DNA of 46,303 nt from JAKFDK01 sp036676195 (lineage in GTDB: Bacteria > Bacillota > Sulfobacillia > Symbiobacteriales > ZC4RG38). This document shows positions 33,397 to 40,082 of the stretch, piece by piece. Under the pieces are notes generated by a model. The model made no database searches and was not told the DNA's origin. It saw only the letters and a list, made by a program, of their open reading frames with translations. The stretch is from NCBI GenBank assembly GCA_036676195.1, contig JAKFDK010000072.1:1-46303 (forward strand). Reading direction: 5' to 3'. Within the stretch, counting starts at the first letter, position 1. Every line of letters starts with the position of its first letter. Position numbers and translations under genes: made by a program.

Positions 33397-33803
33397 CGCC
33401 GGCCTCCTCTGGCGTGGCGGGCGCGCCGAGCTTTTTCTTGAAATCGGCAGCCGTGTCCGCCGTGATTGCCTGCCGGCCCTGCCGCTGTGCGCACCATCTC
33501 TGGATATCGGTCGTGCCCCAGCCGGCAGGCCAGCGCGCCGCGCTGAAATCGCTGCTGCTCGCCCTTCTCGTTGCCGAACAGATGCAGGATCCAGTCAGGG
33601 TCCTTCCACTCGTCGAGCGTGCCGCCTTTCTTCTCGAGGTGCCCATGGAGCCCGGCAACCATGCGGCATGACCAGCGCAAGAGCCCCTTCCAGCTTGCCG
33701 CCGCCATGAAAGGAACACCGAAGACACGATCCTTGCGCACCGGGTTGTCGAGGTCGTGAAACGGCTGATCGTCTTTCGAGTACCCCGATGCATTGACGGT
33801 CAC
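33389..33803 (-). pseudogene. RAMP-superfamily (type III Cas7-like) gene remnant
   Basis: From GTG 33803 the frame reads SKDDQPFHDLDNPVRKDRVF then GVPFMAAASWKGLLRWSCRM and HLFGNEKGEQQRFQRGAL, the repeat-binding core of Cmr/Csm-type RAMPs. The usual first ~30 residues are missing, and after RGAL the sequence jumps to an unrelated frame; the last 30 codons before csx11 (ITADTAADFKKKLGAPAT) are open only in a second frame. An internal deletion plus frameshift explains this. The TAA overlaps the csx11 ATG, so the two were once co-translated. Confidence 0.6.
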
Positions 33804-34005
33804 TACCCTACATTAGCGTTCCGCTCCCCGCCAGTTTGCCCAGCGCATGACTATGCGGTGCCCTCCATTGGCGTTGATCCTACAGGTAGAAGTGTGCGTA
33901 CAAAAAACCCACATTTTCTCTAGAGCTTTTTGGAAACCAATCTCGTTTCTTACATATGGAAGTGCATGAAGGCATTCCTCAAGCGATAGAGCAGGGGGCG
34001 AGTGT

Positions 34006-35409
34006 ATGGGGTCTGCCAAGAACCGCCGGGTCAATCTGCCCAGCCCCCCGCGCAGATGGGTGCGCTCCTGCTTCAACGTACAGACGAAGGCGCCAGGGGG
34101 TGATCTCCTTCTCTACAACAGTTTCACCGGGAATATCGGCGCCGTTCCCCCTGCCCAGCAGCAGGAAGCACTGGCAGCTTTGGGCAAGGCTGGGGTAACA
34201 GGAGAACTGACCGGTGTTTCGGCCGATCTGCGCGACGGTGGCTTCTTGGTTGCAGAAGGCACCAACGAATCCCGGCGTGCCCAGTTGATGCTGAACCAGA
34301 TGCGGGCACAGCGACTCTTGCACCTGATCCTGATGCCATCGGAGGAGTGCAATTTCCGCTGTGTCTATTGTTACGAGTCATTTGCCAGGGGTAAGATGCT
34401 CCCCAAGGTTCGCCATGGCATTAAGACGTTTGTCAACGACCAGGCCCGTCACCTGCAGGAACTGGTGGTGAGCTGGTTCGGCGGTGAGCCCTTGATTGCC
34501 CTTGATGTCATAGAAGAACTATCCGGCGCATTCCTGCAGGTTGCGGCCAAACACAGCATCCCCTACACCGCGTTGATGACCACGAATGGCTATCTCCTCA
34601 CCCCGGAAATCCTGGCCCGGCTGCTGGACTGGCATGTCCACCGGATTCAGGTCACCGTCGATGGGCTGGGCCTGGACCATGATCGGCTCCGTATCCTTAA
34701 GGACGGCGGCCCCTCCTTCGCCGTTATCTGGAACAACCTGCGGGCCGCCCGCCAGTTGGACCGGCCGTTCAACCTGATCATCCGGGTGAATTTGGATCCC
34801 CGTTCAGCCGACCAGGTGCAGCCTTTCATCGACAGTCTGCAGCAAGAATTCGCCGGCGATCCCCGATTCTCTGTGTTCTTCCGGACTGTGGGGCACTGGG
34901 GCGGGCCGAACGATACCACCGTGGATGTATGCGAAGGCAAGGATGCCAACGACCTGCCCTGGCAAGCCGCCACCGATTCTCTACACAGGGGCCTGCCCAT
35001 TGGCCAGCTTGAGTTCGACGTCCTTCAGCCCACTGGAGCCGTCTGCTATGCCGCCAAGCCAAACTCCTTCGTGATCGGGGCAGACGGGTCTGTTTATAAG
35101 TGTACGGTGGCCCTTGACAACCACATGAACCGGATTGGGGAACTCCACCCCGACGGGCACCTGGACCTTGACCTGGACAAGTTTACCCTCTGGGTCACGT
35201 CCGATGGCGAACACGATTCGGCCTGCACCAGTTGCTTTTTCCGCCCGGCCTGCCACGGCGCCGCCTGTCCGCTGGTGCGCATTGAATCCGGCCGGCCGCC
35301 GTGTCCGGCACACAAGAAAAACATCAAAAAGGTCCTTGAACTGGCCTACAAGCAGAGTCAAGCGTTCCCGGACCGGAGCCGGGGCAGCGGTTTTAACGCT
35401 GTCGACTGA
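34006..35409 (+). CDS. Radical SAM/SPASM peptide maturase
   Basis: 467 residues from ATG 34006 (AGGGGG 8 nt upstream). The N-terminal ~100 residues (LLLYNSFTGNIGAV; GGFLVAEGTNESRRAQLM) are typical of peptide-modifying maturases. The radical SAM cluster site is CNFRCVYCYE (Cys115, Cys119, Cys122), with SWFGGEPLIALD and MTTNGYLLTPE after it. The C-terminal SPASM region has CYAAKPNSFVIGADGSVYKC (C-x13-G-x4-C) and CTSCFFRPACHGAAC followed by a last Cys, enough for two auxiliary iron-sulfur clusters. Together with the small peptide gene 46 nt downstream this predicts thioether or carbon cross-linking of that peptide. Confidence 0.88.
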   Translation: MGSAKNRRVNLPSPPRRWVRSCFNVQTKAPGGDLLLYNSFTGNIGAVPPAQQQEALAALGKAGVTGELTGVSADLRDGGFLVAEGTNESRRAQLMLNQMRAQRLLHLILMPSEECNFRCVYCYESFARGKMLPKVRHGIKTFVNDQARHLQELVVSWFGGEPLIALDVIEELSGAFLQVAAKHSIPYTALMTTNGYLLTPEILARLLDWHVHRIQVTVDGLGLDHDRLRILKDGGPSFAVIWNNLRAARQLDRPFNLIIRVNLDPRSADQVQPFIDSLQQEFAGDPRFSVFFRTVGHWGGPNDTTVDVCEGKDANDLPWQAATDSLHRGLPIGQLEFDVLQPTGAVCYAAKPNSFVIGADGSVYKCTVALDNHMNRIGELHPDGHLDLDLDKFTLWVTSDGEHDSACTSCFFRPACHGAACPLVRIESGRPPCPAHKKNIKKVLELAYKQSQAFPDRSRGSGFNAVD

Positions 35410-35455
35410 CGCCACCGGGATGATCCATTTTGGATGGATCAAGGGAGGTGAGTTA

Positions 35456-35539
35456 ATGAAGCGGGTCAACGAGTGGAAGAAGGCTCCCGTCCTGTACGGT
35501 AACGGCATCTGCGGTCTTCAATGCGCCAATGTATTCTAG
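35456..35539 (+). CDS. Candidate RiPP precursor peptide, 27 residues, two Cys
   Basis: ATG 35456 follows a near-perfect ribosome site (AAGGGAGGTGA, 5-nt spacing), the strongest in the neighbourhood. The peptide starts MKRVNEWKKAP, a leader-like charged segment of the kind seen in radical-SAM substrates, and ends LYGNGICGLQCANVF, a Gly/Asn/Cys-rich core with Cys at 19 and 23. The gene lies between the maturase and an exporter and is followed 8 nt later by a terminator, the usual way to make more precursor than transporter. No protease gene was seen. A ranthipeptide- or sactipeptide-type product is the likeliest outcome; the family is not one I recognise. Confidence 0.72.
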   Translation: MKRVNEWKKAPVLYGNGICGLQCANVF

Positions 35540-35547
35540 CCGGCGAA

Positions 35548-35580
35548 TTCCCCCTGCTTTTGGCAGGGGGAACCTCTGTT
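35548..35580 (+). terminator. Terminator between precursor peptide and exporter genes
   Basis: 10-bp perfect stem (TTCCCCCTGC / GCAGGGGGAA, 5-nt loop) then CCTCTGTTTTG. Partial read-through would supply the exporter. Confidence 0.75.
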
Positions 35581-35655
35581 TTGCATTCGGTCCAACGCGG
35601 GCCGTTTCAATAATTAGATGCGCAATCCTTGGACTGCACAGAGGGAGGATGCCTG

Positions 35656-36903
35656 GTGGCCTTACTGCGGAACCGACATTTTTCTCTCCTGCTGGTGAGC
35701 CGGTTACTGTCCCAGGTTGGGGATAGCCTGTTTTTTCCGGCCCTGATCTGGTTCATCCAGCAGAAGACCGGGTCATCCGCCGCCCTGGCGCTGACAGGGG
35801 TTGGACTGACCCTGCCGGCTGTTTTCGGCGCTCTAATCGGCGTCTATGTTGACCGCTGGAACCAACTCCGAACCATGGTCGCTTGTGATATTGTCCGTTT
35901 CTGCCTGATATCCGGACTGTTGTGGTTCGTGTCCGGCCACACTTCATTCAACCAACTGACGGTGATTGTGGTCCTGATCACGGCAAACCAGTTGTTCGGC
36001 CAACTCTTTGCCATCGCTTCCAACTCATTTCTGCCCAGCATCGTCCCCGAAGCGCATTTGCCAGAAGCCAACGGGCTGCTCAGCATGGTGGGTCAGGGCT
36101 CGATGCTCCTCGGCCTTGGGCTGGGCGGCGTTCTGCTGGACCTGTTCGACCCACGGGTTCTGTTTGGGGTCAACGCCGTCAGTTTCGCCCTGTCCGCCGC
36201 CCTGCTAGTCCTGATCCGCCAGCAGGCCGCTGTGCTACGCCCGGCCACTCGGCCAAACTTTTTCGTGGAATTCGTGGGTGGCCTCCGCTTCATCTGGCTC
36301 CATGTGTTGCTGCGGTACTCGCTCTTGTTTGTTTTCCTGGTCAACCTGGTGTTTGCGCCGTTCGAGATCCTGCTCACCAAATGGGCCAACACCGTGGTCC
36401 AGTCGGGGGCCTCAGTCTTCGGCCTGTACCTGACCGCCCTGTCGCTGGGCACCCTGCTGGGCGGCCTGTGCATCCGGCCCCTGGTCCGGCGCCTGGGGGT
36501 GCACAAACTAATGGCCGCCAGTTGCCTCGGCCAGGGCAGTGCGTTCGTGTTATTCACCCTGATCACCCCAGTCTGGTTCGGGGTGTCGGCTCTGCTGTTG
36601 TTCGGCGTCTGTAACGCCTGGGTCATGGCTGCATTCACCAGTTGGCTGCAAATGTCCACCCCGGCCCATCTGCGCGGGCGTGTCGGCGGCACCCTGCAGA
36701 CCCTGATGATGGCCGGGCAACCGGTAGGCATGGCGATGTCCGGGGTGGCCAGCAACAGCATGGAAATCCGCAGCCTGTTCGTGGTCATGGCCCTGCTGAC
36801 GCTCACCTGCTGCGCCGGCATTGCCCTGGTGCACGTGCCCCTGCGGCAGCGGATCATGCAGAAGTACCAGGGGCAGGCGGGTGTGGCGATGGGTGAGGGG
36901 TAA
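35656..36903 (+). CDS. MFS exporter (DHA3-type), likely peptide efflux/immunity
   Basis: 415 residues from GTG 35656, 7 nt after GGGAGG, giving ALLRNRHFSLLLVSRLLSQV, the normal start of this family. About 12 membrane segments are visible, with motif A as GVYVDRWNQLRTM (~61-73) and a second-half signal LCIRPLVRRLGVHKLM. It belongs with macrolide-efflux-like DHA3 transporters. Position after the radical SAM and precursor genes suggests it exports the modified peptide and protects the producer. There is no peptidase domain. Drug efflux unrelated to the peptide remains possible. Confidence 0.85.
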   Translation: MALLRNRHFSLLLVSRLLSQVGDSLFFPALIWFIQQKTGSSAALALTGVGLTLPAVFGALIGVYVDRWNQLRTMVACDIVRFCLISGLLWFVSGHTSFNQLTVIVVLITANQLFGQLFAIASNSFLPSIVPEAHLPEANGLLSMVGQGSMLLGLGLGGVLLDLFDPRVLFGVNAVSFALSAALLVLIRQQAAVLRPATRPNFFVEFVGGLRFIWLHVLLRYSLLFVFLVNLVFAPFEILLTKWANTVVQSGASVFGLYLTALSLGTLLGGLCIRPLVRRLGVHKLMAASCLGQGSAFVLFTLITPVWFGVSALLLFGVCNAWVMAAFTSWLQMSTPAHLRGRVGGTLQTLMMAGQPVGMAMSGVASNSMEIRSLFVVMALLTLTCCAGIALVHVPLRQRIMQKYQGQAGVAMGEG

Positions 36904-37011
36904 CGCCTCAAGGTCCTGGCCGGTAATGGCCAGCAAACCAACGTGTCCTTGACATCTTCGGACCAGGGCCAAACGGTGGTCCGGGGCTGTTCAGTGGGCA
37001 GGCACGTGGCA

Positions 37012-37017
37012 TACAAT
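37012..37017 (+). promoter_or_regulatory. Possible promoter (-10) of a small RNA
   Basis: TACAAT at 37012-37017, with TTCAGT 16 nt upstream as a weak -35. Transcription would start near 37024, at the left arm of the structured element described next. Confidence 0.3.
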
Positions 37018-37019
37018 AA

Positions 37020-37163
37020 GCTTGTTCACAGCCCTACCCGTGGCCCCATTGAAGCGATTGCGTTATTGGCGTTCTTCCATGGACACACGTATATCCATGG
37101 GTAGGTTGTGAGCGCTGCCCGAATTGAGGTGATGCCGCCGTATACACGGCGGCATCTCATTTT
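37020..37163 (+). ncRNA. Candidate structured small RNA between RiPP and cas genes
   Basis: No coding frame is evident in 36904-37283. Within it CACAGCCCTACCCGTGG (from 37027) is nearly complementary to CCATGGGTAGGTTGTG (ends about 37110), giving a long hairpin around a ~50-nt loop, and a terminator follows at 37131. The left arm ends GGCCCCATTGAAGC, which resembles CRISPR repeat 3' ends, and GCCCGAATTGAGGT ends 75 nt later, about one repeat-plus-spacer unit. It may be a regulatory RNA or a decayed mini-array. No known RNA family recognised. Confidence 0.35.
37131..37163 (+). terminator. Intrinsic terminator upstream of the cas operon
   Basis: 10-bp perfect stem (GATGCCGCCG / CGGCGGCATC, 6-nt loop) followed by TCATTTTC. 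There is no gene start just upstream; it would end the small RNA above or read-through from the MFS gene. Confidence 0.75.
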
Positions 37164-37226
37164 CATCAGGAATTCGCTAAGACTCACTTTGATATAGTTA
37201 TAGGTGTGCGGAAAACCATATGTTCA

Positions 37227-37249
37227 AGTGCTAACGCACTCAGTATAAT
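37227..37249 (+). promoter_or_regulatory. Promoter with overlapping palindromic operator before the HTH/cas genes
   Basis: A perfect -10, TATAAT (37244-37249), is preceded within 4 nt by the inverted repeat AGTGC-taac-GCACT (37227-37240), which fills the promoter spacer. The next start is the HTH-like gene at 37284. Confidence 0.5.
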
Positions 37250-37283
37250 ATACACATAATCATCTGTATTCGGAGGGACACCT

Positions 37284-37520
37284 GTGCGCCTGAAGGAGCA
37301 GGTGGGGATTGTCGTTCGCGAAATGGTTCGCCAGTCTCGGGATGGTGTTTTCTATGGTAGCCCACGCAGCATTATGGAAAGGGTGGGAGTAAGTAGCGGG
37401 GAGATGTATAAAGAGTTACGTCGATTGGGATTTATTCGAAGCGGCCGCGCCAAGAAGGGTATCTGGCCCGTACCCGTAAAATATTTGGAACTCTACAAGG
37501 ATCCGAATAGTCCTATGTAG
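37284..37520 (+). CDS. Small winged-helix-like protein preceding cas3
   Basis: 78 residues from GTG 37284, 6 nt after GGAGGG. The sequence suggests a winged HTH: VGIVVREMVRQSRDGVFYG, then RSIMERVGVSSGEMYKELRR as helix-turn-helix, LGFIRSGRAKKGIWPVP as the wing and a short closing helix. It is a candidate regulator of itself and of the cas operon 111 nt downstream, since its promoter overlaps a small palindrome. It resembles no cas family I know. The HTH call is by pattern only. Confidence 0.55.
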   Translation: MRLKEQVGIVVREMVRQSRDGVFYGSPRSIMERVGVSSGEMYKELRRLGFIRSGRAKKGIWPVPVKYLELYKDPNSPM

Positions 37521-37631
37521 CATAATCAGGCCGTGAGGAAATCACGCTTTGCAACCGACAGTTGTACATATCGCTGATCGAATTCCAGCACACCGCCAGC
37601 CATCTGCCTGGCTCCAGAAAGGAAGACGCCA

Positions 37632-40082
37632 ATGACCTGGGCTGCTTTTCATGAGTTCTTCCGCACAGCTACAGATCGAAAACCCTTTCCCTATCAGAAA
37701 CGCCTGGCCGTGACCCCTGCTTTCCCGGCCATCATGGATGTACCCACCGGCGCCGGCAAGACGGCCGCCGTAGTTCTGGCCTGGATCTGGCGCCGCCGCT
37801 TTCACCCGGACCCCGAGGTGCGGGCCAGCACGCCGCGGCGCCTGATCTACTGCCTGCCAATGCGGGTACTGGTGGAGCAAACGCATGGCGTCATCCAAAG
37901 CTGGCTGAATAACCTGAGCTTGCTGCGTTCCGCCAGCAAAGACGAATCGGCACCCCCCGGCCAGGTGGAACTGCATCTCGCCCTGGGCGGGCAGATAGAC
38001 GACGATTGGCTCCTCTACCCTGAACGGGAGGCCATTATCGTTGGCACCATGGATCTGCTGGTCTCCAGGGCACTCAACCGGGGTTATGCACTGTCCCGCT
38101 TCCGCTGGCCCATCGCGTTTGGGTTGCTCAACAACGACTGCCTCTGGGTCCTGGACGAGGTGCAGCTCATGGGAGCGGGTCTGGCCACCACCGCCCAGCT
38201 TGCGGCCTTCCGGGACAAGCTGTCAGCGGCGGCTCCCTGTCCTTCGCTGTGGATGTCGGCCACCGTGCAGCCGGGCTGGCTGAAAACCGTAGACTACACC
38301 CCGCCGCCGGAAGCCGAAGTATTCCGCCTTGCAGACCGAGACCGTACGTGCCCAGCCCTGGCCAGGCGGCTGCAGGCGACGAAAACGCTCAACCGGCTGG
38401 ACCTTCCCGCCAGGGCACGGGACCGGACATATGCCCGCGAGCTTGCGCAAGCCGTATTGGCCCGACACCAACCGGAAAGCCTGACACTGGTTGTCGTCAA
38501 CACCGTGGCCAGGGCAAGGGCCATCTACAATGCACTGCAGCAGCAACTCAGGGGTTCAGGGCCCGAGCTGCTTTTGCTACACTCGCAATTCCGGCCGCCG
38601 GATCGAGCACAGCAAACGCAGTTGCTGAGCGCAAGCCTGTCCCCCCAGGGGCGCATCGCGGTCACGACCCAGACCATTGAAGCCGGCGTGGATCTTTCCG
38701 CCCGCCTGCTGGTCACTGAACTGGCCCCCTGGGCGAGCATGGTACAGCGTTTCGGGCGGTGCAACCGCACGGGCGACGAGCCACAGGCGCAAGTCCTGTG
38801 GGTGGATCTGGACGACCGGAGCTATGCCCCCTACAGCGCCCACGACCTGCAACTGGCACGCGCAACACTCCAGGGCCTGGAGAATCAGTCGGTTGGACCA
38901 GACTTATTGCCACAGGTGGCACTGTCCCCGCCAGATCGAGAGGTCCTGCGGCGGCGCGACCTGATCGACCTGTTTGACACCGCTCCTGACCTATCGGGTA
39001 ACGATGTGGACGTCTCCCGCTTCATCCGTGCAACCTCCGACCTGGATGTCCTGGTCTGTTGGGAGCAGTGGCCTGAGCAGGAGGGGCCCCCGGCCAGCTT
39101 GGGCCGCCCGCCTGCCAGTTCACTCTGTTCAGTGCCCGTGAACCAAATGCGCGAGTTTCTGCAGCAGCCTGATCATGCAGCCTGGGCATGGGATCATCTC
39201 GAATCCAAGTGGCGCCGCCTGCGCCCGGACCAGCTTCGCCCGGGTCAGGTTGTGCTTATGCACCGTGAAACAGGTGGATACGCACCTGAAACGGGCTGGA
39301 ATCCAGATGACAAGCGGCCAGTGCCCCCAGTTCCCACCGGCAAGTGGGAGCCGGAAGAAGGTACCGGTGATGATCTCCGCTCCTTCAAACAACGCTCCTG
39401 GCAAACTCTCACTGATCATACCAACGCCGTGGCCCAGGAACTCCAGGGCATTCTGACCCGCCTGCCGGAGCTGCATCCCTGGTCCGAGTCCCTCCGTCAG
39501 GCAGCACGCTGGCATGACGCAGGCAAGGGGCACTTCATCTTTCAAGCCACCCTGCTGGCACCCCTGAACCCGGCCGAGGCTGACCAGCGCAAGGACACGA
39601 TCTGGGCTAAATCAGCCCTGTCCCCCCGGCCGCACGGGCGGCCTCATTTTCGCCATGAGTTGGCCAGCGCCCTCGCCTTCCTGCAACACCACCCGAACGG
39701 ACCCGATACTGGTCTGACCGCCTACCTGGTGGCAGCCCACCACGGCCGCGTCCGTCTGGCCATTCGCGCTGCCCCCGGCGAACGGCAACCGACTGACCGG
39801 AATTACCCGCCGGACGCCCGCTTTGCTCTGGGCAACTGTGACGGTGATCCACTCCCCAGTGCCGACCTGGGCAGTGGGGAGTCCCTGCCGCCCACAGAGC
39901 TTGTCCTGGCACCCATGGAACTGGGGTCAGCCCGTCAGGGCGTTCCCTCGTGGCTGGAGATGTCCCTGGGGCTGCGAGATCGGCTCGGTCCCTTCCGGCT
40001 GGCGTATTTGGAAGCCGTGCTGCGCGCCGCTGACGTCAGAGCCAGTGCCCGCCTGGGAGAGGAGGCAACGCCCGGTGAATGA
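37632..40082 (+). CDS. cas3: Cas3 helicase with C-terminal HD nuclease, type I-G
   Basis: 816 residues from ATG 37632 (AAAGGAAG upstream). The superfamily 2 helicase part has the Q-like FPYQKRLA, Walker A MDVPTGAGKTAAV (36-48), motif Ia LIYCLPMRVLVEQT, DExH box WVLDEVQLMGAG, SAT in LWMSATVQPG and motif VI MVQRFGRCNRTGD. The HD part is C-terminal: LRQAARWHDAGKGHFIFQ, then RPHFRHELASALAF and LVAAHHGRVR. A C-terminal HD is the arrangement of type I-G (formerly I-U) Cas3. It unwinds and degrades DNA bound by Cascade. It overlaps the next gene by 8 nt (GTGAATGA). All catalytic motifs are intact. Confidence 0.92.
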   Translation: MTWAAFHEFFRTATDRKPFPYQKRLAVTPAFPAIMDVPTGAGKTAAVVLAWIWRRRFHPDPEVRASTPRRLIYCLPMRVLVEQTHGVIQSWLNNLSLLRSASKDESAPPGQVELHLALGGQIDDDWLLYPEREAIIVGTMDLLVSRALNRGYALSRFRWPIAFGLLNNDCLWVLDEVQLMGAGLATTAQLAAFRDKLSAAAPCPSLWMSATVQPGWLKTVDYTPPPEAEVFRLADRDRTCPALARRLQATKTLNRLDLPARARDRTYARELAQAVLARHQPESLTLVVVNTVARARAIYNALQQQLRGSGPELLLLHSQFRPPDRAQQTQLLSASLSPQGRIAVTTQTIEAGVDLSARLLVTELAPWASMVQRFGRCNRTGDEPQAQVLWVDLDDRSYAPYSAHDLQLARATLQGLENQSVGPDLLPQVALSPPDREVLRRRDLIDLFDTAPDLSGNDVDVSRFIRATSDLDVLVCWEQWPEQEGPPASLGRPPASSLCSVPVNQMREFLQQPDHAAWAWDHLESKWRRLRPDQLRPGQVVLMHRETGGYAPETGWNPDDKRPVPPVPTGKWEPEEGTGDDLRSFKQRSWQTLTDHTNAVAQELQGILTRLPELHPWSESLRQAARWHDAGKGHFIFQATLLAPLNPAEADQRKDTIWAKSALSPRPHGRPHFRHELASALAFLQHHPNGPDTGLTAYLVAAHHGRVRLAIRAAPGERQPTDRNYPPDARFALGNCDGDPLPSADLGSGESLPPTELVLAPMELGSARQGVPSWLEMSLGLRDRLGPFRLAYLEAVLRAADVRASARLGEEATPGE

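Noticed and set aside
33813..34076. 87-codon minus-strand frame upstream of the RAMP remnant
   Set aside because: It overlaps the radical SAM start on the other strand and does not resemble the missing RAMP N terminus.
35498..35520. YGNG-x-C in the small peptide as a pediocin-type (class IIa bacteriocin) signature
   Set aside because: Class IIa peptides are over 35 residues with a C-x4-C bridge and a double-Gly leader; here Cys spacing, size and the radical SAM neighbour differ.
38678..38690. Other ATTGAAGC-like strings (38678, 42790) as CRISPR repeats
   Set aside because: They lie inside cas3 and csb1 codons and have no flanking similarity.
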